Shown here piece after piece: positions 1 through 8,606 of a stretch of 64,000 bases of DNA. Each line of letters begins with the position of its first letter. Within the stretch, counting starts at the first letter, position 1. Source of the stretch: an uncultured Pelagibacteraceae bacterium (lineage in GTDB: Bacteria; Pseudomonadota; Alphaproteobacteria; Pelagibacterales; Pelagibacteraceae). The notes below the pieces were generated by a model. The model was not told the DNA's origin, did not search any database, and worked only from the letters and a program-made list of their open reading frames with translations. The position numbers and the translations under genes are program-made. The stretch is from the NCBI GenBank assembly GCA_902578265.1, contig CACHCA010000003.1, positions 62,001 through 126,000 of the forward strand, read 5' to 3'.

Positions 1-210
1 TAAAAATTCTTTTTTTGCATTTTCATCAAAATCAGTTTTTTTGTTTATTTTTATTTCAGGATTTATATTTTTCAACATTTCCTCAAACTGGGGTGAGGCT
101 TTTCCATCAAAACCTGTTCTTTTTCCTAGGATTCCCCGTAGCCTTAAAAAAATAAAACCAGCAATCATTGCTAATAAAATAATATCAATATATTCAAAAC
201 TATAATTCAT
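1..210 (-). CDS. Tim44-like domain protein, N-terminal part (runs off the window)
   Basis: The 70 residues visible start at an ATG at 210 and read leftwards off the window edge without a stop. The N-terminus has one hydrophobic segment (about residues 8-22) followed by the LRLRGILGKRTGFD motif, typical of the membrane-anchored N-terminus of alphaproteobacterial Tim44/TimA-like proteins. Members of this family are membrane-associated and often lie next to secB and fxsA, as here. The C-terminal Tim44 domain is outside the window, so the assignment rests on the N-terminal motif and context. Confidence 0.75.
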   Translation of the reverse strand, partial: MNYSFEYIDIILLAMIAGFIFLRLRGILGKRTGFDGKASPQFEEMLKNINPEIKINKKTDFDENAKKEFL

Positions 211-267
211 ACATTAAACTTAATTACTATGTTGATTAATTTCAACTAACAATTACATTAAAGACAA

Positions 268-693
268 ATGAACACAGTACTTTTAGCTGTTATTTTAATC
301 CCAATTGTAGAGATTTACCTTTTTATAAAGATTGGGTCTCAAATAGGTGCTTTCAGCACTATATTCTTAGTATTTTTTACTGCGGTTGTGGGCGTGTACT
401 ATGCCAGATATGAGGGAATTAACACTCTGAGATCTGGAATGATGCAAATAATTAAAAATCAAATTCCAGCCCACGAATTAATTTCTGGTGCTGCAATAGC
501 ATTTGCGGCCGTTCTGTTAATCATACCGGGATTCGCAACTGACTTGATTGGTTTTCTCTTAATCATCCCAATAACACGAAAATTAATTTTAGGAAAATTT
601 AATAAAAAATTTGAGAATAAAGATGTAAAAAAGAATGATTTTATTGAGGGAGAATTTGAAGATATAGAAGATGACAATGACAGAAAAATTTAA
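268..693 (+). CDS. fxsA: FxsA family inner-membrane protein
   Basis: A 141-residue membrane protein with hydrophobic segments at about residues 3-22, 25-45 and 70-100 and an acidic, charged C-terminal tail. The N-terminal PIVEIYLFIKIG and the central IPGFATDLIGFLLIIP stretches are characteristic of FxsA. FxsA is named for suppression of F-plasmid exclusion of phage T7 in E. coli when overexpressed; its normal role is not established. The gene diverges from the Tim44-like gene and overlaps the start of secB by 23 bp, as in many alphaproteobacteria, which suggests co-transcription with secB. Confidence 0.93.
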   Translation: MNTVLLAVILIPIVEIYLFIKIGSQIGAFSTIFLVFFTAVVGVYYARYEGINTLRSGMMQIIKNQIPAHELISGAAIAFAAVLLIIPGFATDLIGFLLIIPITRKLILGKFNKKFENKDVKKNDFIEGEFEDIEDDNDRKI

Positions 694-1099
694 AATTTTA
701 GCAAACTACATCAAAGATATGTCTAGCGAAACACCTGATGTTGAAACTTATATATCTGCCAGAAATAATATTGGTAAATATCAATTAGATATCGATATCA
801 AATCAATACCCCTTAAAAATAAGATGATTGAAGTGATTATTACACTAAAATTCCAACACAAAGACGCTAAACTTAAAAAATCTCATTTTGAAATTGTATA
901 CGCGGTAGCTGTAAAAATTGATGAGTCTATAACAGAAAAAAAAGACTTAGAAAAAATTGTGTTATGCGACGTGCCCAATTCGGTTGTTTCAGATATAGAA
1001 AAATCATTTACAGATATGATGAGCAATTCTGGATTTCCTAATATTAAATTAGAAAAAAAAATTGATTTTACAAAACTTTATTTAGAAAGATTAAATTAA
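671..1099 (+). CDS. secB: SecB protein-export chaperone
   Basis: A 142-residue cytosolic protein, close to the usual SecB length of about 155. SecB tetramers hold unfolded precursor proteins and hand them to SecA at the Sec translocase. The family pattern is visible in QLDIDIKS near residue 37 and in the two-strand motif MIEVIITLKFQHKD near residues 52-65. The start overlaps fxsA; an ATG two codons downstream (677) is equally possible. The gene converges with dnaQ and their stop codons overlap. Likely clients in this window include the porin, the LptE lipoprotein and the periplasmic proteins. Confidence 0.9.
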   Translation: MTMTEKFKILANYIKDMSSETPDVETYISARNNIGKYQLDIDIKSIPLKNKMIEVIITLKFQHKDAKLKKSHFEIVYAVAVKIDESITEKKDLEKIVLCDVPNSVVSDIEKSFTDMMSNSGFPNIKLEKKIDFTKLYLERLN

Positions 1100-1758
1100 A
1101 AATAGTTTTTTTTTAGAAATGTCTTTAAATAATTTTGATGATTTTTTAGCTCTTCGGGAGATGCTTTGATAACTTTTGTGGAATAGACGACATTTCCGGT
1201 ATTTAATTTAGAAACGTCTTCCTCTTTATTTATAAAATCTAGAGTTGGTTCTTTTTGATCAATTAAGTTTATATAAACCTTGGCTAGCAGATCACAATCA
1301 ATAAGCGCAGTATGTTGAACCCTTTTGGAATTGTCTATTCTATATCTCTTACATAAAGCATCCAAACTATTTTGGGAACCTGGAAATTTATTTCTAGCCA
1401 GTAATACCGTGTCAACTACTTCATTATTGATTTTGTTTTTTCCGATGATTTTAAGTTCATTATTTAAATGAGATAAATCAAATTCTGCGTTATGAATTAT
1501 TAATCTTTTATCTTTTATAAATCTTAGAAAATCATCAGCTATTTCCCTAAATTTCATTTTGTCTGATAAAAAACTATCTGAATATCCATGCACTTCAAAA
1601 GCTTTCTCATCCACTTTTCTTTCAGGATTTAAATAGCAATGAAATTTATTTTTTGTTGGTATTAAATTGTCTAACTCAATGCACCCAATTTCTACAATTC
1701 TATGTCCCTCTTTAACCGAAATACCAGTTGTTTCTGTGTCTAAGACAATTTCTTTCAT
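1096..1758 (-). CDS. dnaQ: DNA polymerase III epsilon subunit (3'-5' proofreading exonuclease)
   Basis: A 220-residue DEDDh exonuclease. Exo I is DTETTG (D7, E9), Exo II is HNAEFD (D94) and Exo III is HTALIDCDLL (H149, D154), so all catalytic residues are present. It removes misincorporated nucleotides as part of the replicase core. It is slightly shorter than E. coli epsilon (243), mainly in the C-terminal alpha-binding tail. The order ppsR-maf-aroE-coaE-dnaQ leading away from the origin is classic for alphaproteobacteria. The start overlaps the coaE stop by 4 bp, implying translational coupling. Confidence 0.96.
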   Translation of the reverse strand: MKEIVLDTETTGISVKEGHRIVEIGCIELDNLIPTKNKFHCYLNPERKVDEKAFEVHGYSDSFLSDKMKFREIADDFLRFIKDKRLIIHNAEFDLSHLNNELKIIGKNKINNEVVDTVLLARNKFPGSQNSLDALCKRYRIDNSKRVQHTALIDCDLLAKVYINLIDQKEPTLDFINKEEDVSKLNTGNVVYSTKVIKASPEELKNHQNYLKTFLKKNYF

Positions 1759-2321
1759 ACTAAATTTTTCATGATTTCCTTAACTCTAACTTTAACAGAG
1801 TTTTTGAAATTGTTCTTAATTATAAATTGAGACTTTTTTTTTTTAAAAACAAGTGAAAGTTGTATTCTTTTAAAATTGTTAAGTATTTTATTATTAAAAT
1901 TTTTTCTTTTTTTTAATCTTTTTAAAACTTCTGATTTCCTAGATTGAACAAATATTAATATATCTTTTTTTTTATTAATCTTATTCTCTAATAAAAGAGG
2001 AACATCTAAAACTACAAACTTCTTATGTTTGTTTTTTTTTAAAAAATTATTCATTTTTTTTCTAACTTCATAATGAACAATTTTAATAATTTTTTTTAAA
2101 TTTTTCTTATTAGATAAAATTGCATCAATAATTTCTTTTTTTTTTACCGGAAAAGAATCAAAATAATTTGGAAGTTCCTTTTTTAATTTTTGAAAAACTT
2201 TTCTGTTATTTTTATAAATTTTTGCTACCTCTAAATCAGCATTGAATACAGGATAACCAAAACATTTAGCTACATAAGTTTTGCCAGATCCAATATCTCC
2301 CAAAATACCTATTCTTTTCAT
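1755..2321 (-). CDS. coaE: Dephospho-CoA kinase
   Basis: A 188-residue P-loop kinase for the last step of coenzyme A synthesis, phosphorylating the 3'-hydroxyl of dephospho-CoA. The Walker A motif GDIGSGKT is at residues 8-15; the usual NADL (CoA-binding) and DVPLL motifs are visible near residues 28 and 105. It is very lysine-rich and somewhat shorter than E. coli CoaE (206), consistent with AT-driven composition. It overlaps aroE upstream and dnaQ downstream by 4 bp each. The preceding pathway enzyme CoaBC is encoded at 61.3-62.5 kb. Confidence 0.93.
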   Translation of the reverse strand: MKRIGILGDIGSGKTYVAKCFGYPVFNADLEVAKIYKNNRKVFQKLKKELPNYFDSFPVKKKEIIDAILSNKKNLKKIIKIVHYEVRKKMNNFLKKNKHKKFVVLDVPLLLENKINKKKDILIFVQSRKSEVLKRLKKRKNFNNKILNNFKRIQLSLVFKKKKSQFIIKNNFKNSVKVRVKEIMKNLV

Positions 2322-3112
2322 ATGTCTAAAAAATTTTTCAAATCTTCATTAATTTCTGGTTGAACTTTGTGCCATAGTTTAAATGCTTCAAAAGCTTGAT
2401 AAATAAACATCATCTTACCATTTGAAACCTTGCAGCCTAAACTTTTTCCAGTTTTTAAAAAATTAGTTTCTTTTGGATTATAAATTACATCGTAAAAAAG
2501 CTTTTCGTTGTTTATATTTTTAATATTCAATTCTATATTATCTTCTTTGCTCAAACCTAAACTTGTAGCATTAATAATCATATCGAATTCTGGTTGATCT
2601 CCCCAGTCAACTACACTGATGTTTGAAAAATTTTTTTTTAAATTTTCAGCTTTATGCTTAGTTCTATTACTTACTATAATTTTCGAAACACCTAACTTTT
2701 CTAATGCATAAATTATTGAAGGTACCACCCCTCCAGCTCCTAATATAAATACTGTTTTATTTTGAGGATTAAATTGAATTTCATTTATACTAAGTTCAAA
2801 ACCTTTTATGTCAGTGTTGTGACCTACTAGTTTTTTGTCATGTATACTTATAGTGTTGACAGATTGGGTGATCTTTGACTCTTCGCTCAACGTATCCAGA
2901 AAAGGAATTACCTCATTTTTAAAAGGAACGGTAACATTTATTCCATCTAATTTATTGTCTTTAATTTCTGAAATAACCTCTTGGATCTCACTTTTGATTA
3001 TTTTTCTTTTATCATAATTTGCATCTATATTATTTTTTTCAAACCAATAGTTGTGTAATTTAGGTGAAAGAGAGTGATCAATAGGATTTCCAATGACTAG
3101 ATATTTTTTCAT
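2318..3112 (-). CDS. aroE: Shikimate 5-dehydrogenase
   Basis: 264 residues, matching the family (about 272). It reduces 3-dehydroshikimate to shikimate with NADPH in aromatic amino-acid synthesis. Shikimate-binding serines are in PIDHSLSP (S14, S16); the catalytic lysine is K65 in NVTVPFK and its partner aspartate D101 in NTDIKG. The NADP loop GAGGV is near residue 126. It sits between maf and coaE with 4-bp and 1-bp overlaps, in the origin-proximal leftward operon. Confidence 0.96.
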   Translation of the reverse strand: MKKYLVIGNPIDHSLSPKLHNYWFEKNNIDANYDKRKIIKSEIQEVISEIKDNKLDGINVTVPFKNEVIPFLDTLSEESKITQSVNTISIHDKKLVGHNTDIKGFELSINEIQFNPQNKTVFILGAGGVVPSIIYALEKLGVSKIIVSNRTKHKAENLKKNFSNISVVDWGDQPEFDMIINATSLGLSKEDNIELNIKNINNEKLFYDVIYNPKETNFLKTGKSLGCKVSNGKMMFIYQAFEAFKLWHKVQPEINEDLKNFLDI

Positions 3113-3693
3113 TAATAATTATTTAAATATTTTTTAATTTTTTGAACAGGAAGTCCCATAATTGTATTTTCATCGCCTTCAATACTTGAAAATAGTTTTC
3201 TTCCCTCTCCCTCTATTTGATAAACATTGTAAGCATATAACGCTTCATCTGAAATTTTTTCTAAATAATTTTTTAACTCATCATCTGTCATTTTTTTCAT
3301 CGTTAAAACTGCTTTATCTGAGTAATTCCACACCATAGCGCCGTTTTTAGAGATACAAACTGAACTAATCAAAAAATGTTTTTTACCATTGAGTTTTTTT
3401 AGTATCATTAAAGCCTCACTTCTACTATTTGGTTTTGAAATTAATTCACCATCTAAGTCTATAACACTATCTGCTCCCAAAACTAAATTATCTTTGTCAG
3501 CAGCGCTCACTTTGTTTGCTTTTAACTCTGCTAGATTTTTAGATATAATTTCTGGTGAAGCTTTTTCTTTTAATAAGCTTATTTTTATAATGTCTTCGTC
3601 AACGTTAGAAGGCCTAACTTCGTTTAAAATATTGTGCTCATCAAGTATTTTTTTTCTAACCTTACTTTTAGAGGCGAGAATAATTTTAAACAT
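3112..3693 (-). CDS. maf: Maf nucleotide pyrophosphatase
   Basis: 193 residues, the normal Maf/YhdE/YceF length. Maf proteins hydrolyse non-canonical or regular nucleoside triphosphates (dTTP/UTP or m7GTP, by subfamily) and were named for septum inhibition when overexpressed. The N-terminal ILASKSKVRKKIL phosphate-binding stretch and the catalytic-base region LGADSVI (D75) are intact. It overlaps ppsR by 8 bp and shares one base with aroE. The subfamily, and hence the substrate, cannot be decided from the sequence alone. Confidence 0.93.
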   Translation of the reverse strand: MFKIILASKSKVRKKILDEHNILNEVRPSNVDEDIIKISLLKEKASPEIISKNLAELKANKVSAADKDNLVLGADSVIDLDGELISKPNSRSEALMILKKLNGKKHFLISSVCISKNGAMVWNYSDKAVLTMKKMTDDELKNYLEKISDEALYAYNVYQIEGEGRKLFSSIEGDENTIMGLPVQKIKKYLNNY

Positions 3694-4510
3694 TTTTCTT
3701 ATAAATTTCGTAAATTTTTATAATTGAAGCAGCTGTTTCTTCAACAGATTTTCTTGTTACATCAATTGTTGGCCATTTATATTTTTTAAAAGTATTTCTT
3801 GCAGCTTTGACTTCTTTTTTAACTAAATCTAAATCTGTATATTGTTTGTTTGTATTTTCTTTAAGAGAATTCATTCTGTTTTTTCTAATTTCAACTAATC
3901 TTTCTGGCTCAGTATTAAGTCCAACAACACATGCAATTTGGGGGTTTTCTTTTAAAGCTTCGGGTAATGATTTGTCGTTTACCAATGGAATATTAGAAGT
4001 TTTGTAACCTTTGTTGGCTAAAAAAATTGAAGTGGGTGTTTTGCTAGTTCTGCTTACTCCTAATAAAATTATATCTGACTTTTGAAAATCCTTAATTAAA
4101 TTCCCATCATCGTGATTCATTGTAAATTGAATCGCTTCAATTCTCTCATAGTATTCTTCATCCATAGCATATTGACCACTAGGTTGGTGAGATGCTTTTT
4201 GATTTAAAAGTTTTGAGAAACTTAATATTAAATCTCCCAAAACACCAAAGCATGGTATCTTTTTTTCATCGCTCGTTTTGGCTAGATATTTCGCCAAAGC
4301 ACTATCGACTATAGAGTACAAAATTATAGCGTTTTTGTTTTTTTCAGCACTTTCTAAAATTTTTAAAATCTGATTAGCAGTTCTAGTAAATGAAAAAGTA
4401 TGTATTTTATAATCAATATTTTTAAATTGTGCTTTAATTGCTATAAATATTCGGTCTAGTGTTTCTCCAGTAGCGTCAGATATTAAATAAATCTGATATA
4501 AATTATTCAT
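3686..4510 (-). CDS. ppsR: PpsR-type bifunctional kinase/pyrophosphorylase (DUF299)
   Basis: 274 residues, matching E. coli PpsR/YdiA (277). The family regulates PEP synthase or pyruvate,phosphate dikinase by ADP-dependent phosphorylation and Pi-dependent dephosphorylation of a threonine. The N-terminal LISDATGET and the P-loop GVSRTSKTPT (residues 151-160) identify it. It is the first gene left of the presumed origin. The target enzyme is not in this window, so whether it acts on PEP synthase or PPDK is open. Confidence 0.93.
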   Translation of the reverse strand: MNNLYQIYLISDATGETLDRIFIAIKAQFKNIDYKIHTFSFTRTANQILKILESAEKNKNAIILYSIVDSALAKYLAKTSDEKKIPCFGVLGDLILSFSKLLNQKASHQPSGQYAMDEEYYERIEAIQFTMNHDDGNLIKDFQKSDIILLGVSRTSKTPTSIFLANKGYKTSNIPLVNDKSLPEALKENPQIACVVGLNTEPERLVEIRKNRMNSLKENTNKQYTDLDLVKKEVKAARNTFKKYKWPTIDVTRKSVEETAASIIKIYEIYKKNV

Positions 4511-4792
4511 GTATTAATAGTGTATAAGTTTGTATTACTTTTATCATATTGAAAGTTTTTCATATTTTTAAATTTTTGTTGTAAAACAAGGCTTTTATTA
4601 ACAAAATTAAACATGTTGATAAATGTTTTGGTTACTATGTTTATATATCTATTAAGCTTCAATTTTTCACGTATATTTATTAAATTTTAACTTCTAAATG
4701 TTAATTAACTGTTCATAAAATGTTTATAAAATTTAATCAACATAGTTCACAAACTATACTAATACTAAAACTAAATATATTTATTAATTAAT
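4511..4792. other. oriC: Probable chromosomal replication origin (oriC)
   Basis: A 282-bp, very AT-rich gap between divergent ppsR and hemE, the largest non-coding stretch in the window. It contains four exact TGTTNATAA boxes: 4595-4603 (minus strand), 4614-4622, 4710-4718 and 4721-4729 (plus strand), with a near match at 4638-4646. These equal TTATNAACA on the other strand, one base from the DnaA box TTATNCACA. In Caulobacter the origin is next to hemE, and the flanking genes here are those expected of an alphaproteobacterial origin region. Promoters for ppsR and hemE must also lie here. Function is inferred. Confidence 0.72.
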
Positions 4793-5794
4793 ATGTCTCC
4801 AATTGATGAAGTAATAAAAAACAAAAAAACTAATGTTAATCCCATATGGATAATGAGACAAGCAGGAAGGTATTTACCTGAATTTAGGGAAATAAGAAAA
4901 GCAAATCCTGATTTCATTAAGTTGTGTCTAAATGAAAAATTATCTACCGAAATAACACTTCAACCATTAATAAGGTTTAATTTAGATGCAGCAATAATTT
5001 TTTCAGATATTTTGATGTTACCATATGGTTTAAGTCAGAAGGTGGAATTTAAAAAAGGAATTGGACCTGTTTTGGGTGATTTAAATCTGGAAAATATTTC
5101 AAAATTAACTGAAAGAGATTTTGTTGAAAAGTTAAATCCTGTTTATAAATTAATTAATTCAGTAAAAAATAGTACTATTACAAAAAATAAAAGCACCATT
5201 GGGTTTGTTGGAGCTCCGTGGACTCTTTTAGTTTACATGATCAATCAAGAGTCCCCTAAGCTAGGTTTAAAAAAAAATTTCTTTGAAAATAAAAGTTTAA
5301 TTGATAAAACTTTATTGATAATTGAAAAATTTTTAAAAATACATATTAAGCATCAAATTGAGAACGGTGCACAAATTATACAAATTTTTGACAGTTGGGC
5401 TGGTTTATTAAATGAAAAGGATCTACAAAATTATATTTACAAACCTACTTTAAATTTAGTTGAATATATCAAATCCTTTAATATTCCTGTTATATGTTTT
5501 CCTAGAAACATTAAAAATTATAAAAACTATTGTAATATTGTTAATCCAAGTGTTATTTGCATCGATTATAATACTGATCCAAAAGAGATTTCAAAAGATA
5601 TCGAAATACCTGTTCAAGGAGGAATGGATCCTAAAGTTTTGCTAACTGATAAAGAAAATTTAAAAAAAGAGGCTAATAAATATTTAGATATTTTTAATGA
5701 TCATCCATATATATTTAATTTAGGCCATGGAGTCCTTCCAGAAACAGATCCTCAAATGATGGACTATTTAGTAAAAATGGTAAAAGATTATTAA
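4793..5794 (+). CDS. hemE: Uroporphyrinogen III decarboxylase
   Basis: 333 residues (E. coli 354). It removes four acetate carboxyls from uroporphyrinogen III to give coproporphyrinogen III in haem synthesis. The signature MRQAGRY at residues 21-27 holds the substrate-contacting arginines. It is the first rightward gene after the presumed origin and is followed with no gap by hemH. No strong Shine-Dalgarno is visible before the ATG. Confidence 0.97.
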   Translation: MSPIDEVIKNKKTNVNPIWIMRQAGRYLPEFREIRKANPDFIKLCLNEKLSTEITLQPLIRFNLDAAIIFSDILMLPYGLSQKVEFKKGIGPVLGDLNLENISKLTERDFVEKLNPVYKLINSVKNSTITKNKSTIGFVGAPWTLLVYMINQESPKLGLKKNFFENKSLIDKTLLIIEKFLKIHIKHQIENGAQIIQIFDSWAGLLNEKDLQNYIYKPTLNLVEYIKSFNIPVICFPRNIKNYKNYCNIVNPSVICIDYNTDPKEISKDIEIPVQGGMDPKVLLTDKENLKKEANKYLDIFNDHPYIFNLGHGVLPETDPQMMDYLVKMVKDY

Positions 5795-6793
5795 ATGAAA
5801 AATAGTTTAAATCATCCTCAGATTAATTTCGGAAAAACTGGTGTTTTGATTATAAATCTTGGGACTCCGGACTCAACAAATTGGTTTGATATTAGAAAAT
5901 ACTTGAAAGAGTTTTTATCTGACAGAAGAGTAATAGAGGTTAATCCTATAATTTGGCAAATTATACTGAATGTTATTATATTAAATTTAAGACCTTCTAA
6001 AACAGCAAAAGCTTATAAAGAAATATGGATGAAAGAAGAAAATATTTCTCCACTTTTATATTATACAAAAAAACAAGCTGAGAAATTATCGAGTCAAATA
6101 TCAAAAGAGAATTTGATAATAGACTATGCTATGAGATATGGTAACCCTAGCATAAAAGGTAAAATTAAGATTCTTCATGATAAAGGTTGTGAAAATTTAA
6201 TTGTACTTCCGTTGTATCCACAATACGCTGCAGCCACCACAGCTACTGTTTGTGATGAGGTATATAGAACTTTGATGAAAATGAGATGGCAACCATCATT
6301 AAAGATTATTCCTCATTATGAGTCTGATCCTTTGTACGTAGATGCCTTAGTGAATTCTTTAAATAAAAAGATAAAAGAACTCAATTGGAAACCTGACCTA
6401 ATATTAGCATCGTATCACGGTATTCCTCAAAAATATTTTGATAAAGGAGACCCTTATCATTGCTATTGTCACAAAACCACAAGGCTCATTTCGGAAAAAT
6501 TTAGTTCGATTGAAATTAAAACAACATTCCAGTCTAGATTTGGGCCTCAAAAATGGCTTCAGCCTTATACTGACAAGACTTTAGAAAGTCTACCAAGTGA
6601 GGGAAAAAAGAACGTTTTAGCTATTTGTCCGGGCTTTGCTTCAGATTGTGTCGAAACATTAGAGGAAATACTTATTCAAGGCAAAGAGAGCTTCTTAGAC
6701 TCTGGAGGAGAAAATTTTGATATGGTGCCTTGCTTAAACGATAGTGATGATCATATAACTTTACTTAAATCTTTAATCCAAAAAAGTATTTAA
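5795..6793 (+). CDS. hemH: Ferrochelatase
   Basis: 332 residues. It inserts Fe2+ into protoporphyrin IX, the last step of haem synthesis. The family signatures ILASYHGIPQKY (iron-ligand His) and TFQSRFGPQKWLQPYT are near residues 205 and 245, and CPGFASDCVETLEE lies near 277. The ATG directly follows the hemE stop, so the two are surely co-transcribed. Together with hemJ next door, three haem genes are clustered beside the origin. Confidence 0.97.
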   Translation: MKNSLNHPQINFGKTGVLIINLGTPDSTNWFDIRKYLKEFLSDRRVIEVNPIIWQIILNVIILNLRPSKTAKAYKEIWMKEENISPLLYYTKKQAEKLSSQISKENLIIDYAMRYGNPSIKGKIKILHDKGCENLIVLPLYPQYAAATTATVCDEVYRTLMKMRWQPSLKIIPHYESDPLYVDALVNSLNKKIKELNWKPDLILASYHGIPQKYFDKGDPYHCYCHKTTRLISEKFSSIEIKTTFQSRFGPQKWLQPYTDKTLESLPSEGKKNVLAICPGFASDCVETLEEILIQGKESFLDSGGENFDMVPCLNDSDDHITLLKSLIQKSI

Positions 6794-6796
6794 TCA

Positions 6797-7231
6797 ATGA
6801 ACACTTATTTGCTTTTTAAATCATTACATCTCATATCAGTGATTTCATGGATGGCTGGACTGTTATATCTTCCAAGAATTTTTGTTTATCATTCTCAAAA
6901 TAATACTCAACAAATTATTTCAGAGGTATTTAAAGTAATGGAAAAAAAACTTTTCTTTTACATCATGACCCCAGCAATGATTTTATCTTGGGCGTTTGGT
7001 TTAATATTAATACATGAAATAGGATTTGATAAATTGGGACAAACTTGGATGATTTTAAAATTAATTTTTGTAACTTTATTGACTCTTTATCATTTTTATC
7101 TTGGTAGAATTCTTCGTCAATTTAAAGAAGAATCAAACATACACACACATAAATTTTATAGACTAATAAATGAAATACCAACATTATTACTAATTTTGAT
7201 CATATTTGTTGTAATATTTAAGCCTATCTAG
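6797..7231 (+). CDS. hemJ: Protoporphyrinogen oxidase HemJ (formerly UPF0093)
   Basis: A 144-residue protein with about four membrane segments. The N-terminal HLISVISWMAGLLYLPRIF, with the conserved His near residue 11, is diagnostic of HemJ, which oxidises protoporphyrinogen IX in many bacteria lacking HemG or HemY. It lies 3 bp after hemH and before rho, in an apparent hemE-hemH-hemJ operon. This is the expected protoporphyrinogen oxidase of a SAR11-type bacterium. Confidence 0.92.
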   Translation: MNTYLLFKSLHLISVISWMAGLLYLPRIFVYHSQNNTQQIISEVFKVMEKKLFFYIMTPAMILSWAFGLILIHEIGFDKLGQTWMILKLIFVTLLTLYHFYLGRILRQFKEESNIHTHKFYRLINEIPTLLLILIIFVVIFKPI

Positions 7232-7296
7232 GGTTGAATAATTTCAAAATATATATATATTGTAACTTGTTATTAAGTCCTTAATAATTTTTAATC

Positions 7297-8565
7297 ATGA
7301 ACATTCAAGAACTAAAACTCAAATCTTCAGAGCAGCTCATTACTCAAGCAGAAGAATTAGGCATTGAGAATGCAAGCACATTAAGAAAGCAAGAAATTCT
7401 TTTTGCTATTCTGAAAAAAGTTGCTGAAAAGGAAGAAATTACTGGAGCTGGTGTTTTGCAGTTACTTCAAGATGGATTTGGTTTTTTAAGAGCAATGGAG
7501 TCAAATTATCTTCCAGGTCCTGATGATATTTATGTAAGTCCCAGTCAGATTAGAAAATTTGGTCTAAGAACAGGAGATACAGTTGAGGGCCCTGTAAGGG
7601 CACCGAAAGAGGGCGAGAGATATTTTGCCCTTCTACAAGTAAGCAAGATTAATTTTGAGGAGCCAGATAAATCTAGGCACAAAATAGCTTTCGACAACCT
7701 GACCCCCTTATATCCGGACAAGCAATTAGTTATGGAAGTGGAGATGACAAAACCTGATAAAAAGCAGGATTTAACACCAAGACTAATAGATTTAGTAAGT
7801 CCAATAGGAAAAGGACAAAGATCAATAATTATTTCACCACCTAAAGCCGGAAAAACAATGATTTTACAGAGTATAGCTAACTCAATAGCTAAAAATTATC
7901 CAGAATGTTATCTAATAGTTTTACTTATCGACGAGCGACCAGAAGAGGTCACAGACATGCAAAGAACTGTAAAAGGTGAGGTAATAAGTTCTACGTTTGA
8001 TGAGCCTGCACAAAGGCACGTAGCGGTAGCAGAAATGGTCATTGAAAAAGCTAAAAGGCTAACGGAACATAAAAAAGATGTTGTAATTCTTTTAGACTCA
8101 ATAACTAGATTAGGAAGAGCTTACAACGCTGTAATTCCTAGTTCTGGAAAAGTTTTAACTGGAGGTGTTGATGCAAATGCATTGCAAAGACCAAAGAGAT
8201 TTTTCGGTGCAGCACGAAATATAGAAGAAGGTGGATCTTTAACAATTATATCTACAGCGTTAATAGATACTGGAAGTAGAATGGATGAAGTAATTTTCGA
8301 GGAGTTTAAAGGCACTGGTAACAGTGAAACAGTCCTTGATAGGAAAATTGCTGATAAAAGAATTTATCCAGCTATAGATATAACTAAATCAGGAACGAGA
8401 AGAGAAGAATTGCTGTTTGATAAAAATGATCTACAAAAAATGAATGTTCTAAGAAGAATTATTGCCCCGATGGGTACTATGGATGCAATTGAATTTATAA
8501 GTTCGAAATTGAAGGATACAAAAAATAATTCAGACTTCTTTAATTCGATGAATAAACCTACTTAA
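7297..8565 (+). CDS. rho: Transcription termination factor Rho
   Basis: 422 residues, the standard Rho length. The N-terminal RNA-binding cold-shock-like domain includes [24 protein letters not shown]; the RecA-like motor has Walker A PPKAGKT near residue 183 and Walker [11 protein letters not shown]. Rho is a hexameric RNA translocase that ends transcription at unstructured RNA. This matters here because only two convincing intrinsic terminators were found in 64 kb. It stands alone, with 65 bp upstream containing an alternating TA tract. Confidence 0.98.
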   Translation: MNIQELKLKSSEQLITQAEELGIENASTLRKQEILFAILKKVAEKEEITGAGVLQLLQDGFGFLRAMESNYLPGPDDIYVSPSQIRKFGLRTGDTVEGPVRAPKEGERYFALLQVSKINFEEPDKSRHKIAFDNLTPLYPDKQLVMEVEMTKPDKKQDLTPRLIDLVSPIGKGQRSIIISPPKAGKTMILQSIANSIAKNYPECYLIVLLIDERPEEVTDMQRTVKGEVISSTFDEPAQRHVAVAEMVIEKAKRLTEHKKDVVILLDSITRLGRAYNAVIPSSGKVLTGGVDANALQRPKRFFGAARNIEEGGSLTIISTALIDTGSRMDEVIFEEFKGTGNSETVLDRKIADKRIYPAIDITKSGTRREELLFDKNDLQKMNVLRRIIAPMGTMDAIEFISSKLKDTKNNSDFFNSMNKPT

Positions 8566-8606
8566 TTTATTTTTTATTATTTTCGAATTAAAGTTATACT
8601 GATTTA

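Noticed and set aside
4666-4675. TTTCACGTAT near the origin as a second parS
   Set aside because: Only the left half of the palindrome is present; the right half is absent.
4682-4698. Irr-box half (TTCTAAA) upstream of hemE
   Set aside because: Only the right arm matches; the left seven bases do not resemble TTTAGAA, so it is probably chance in AT-rich DNA.
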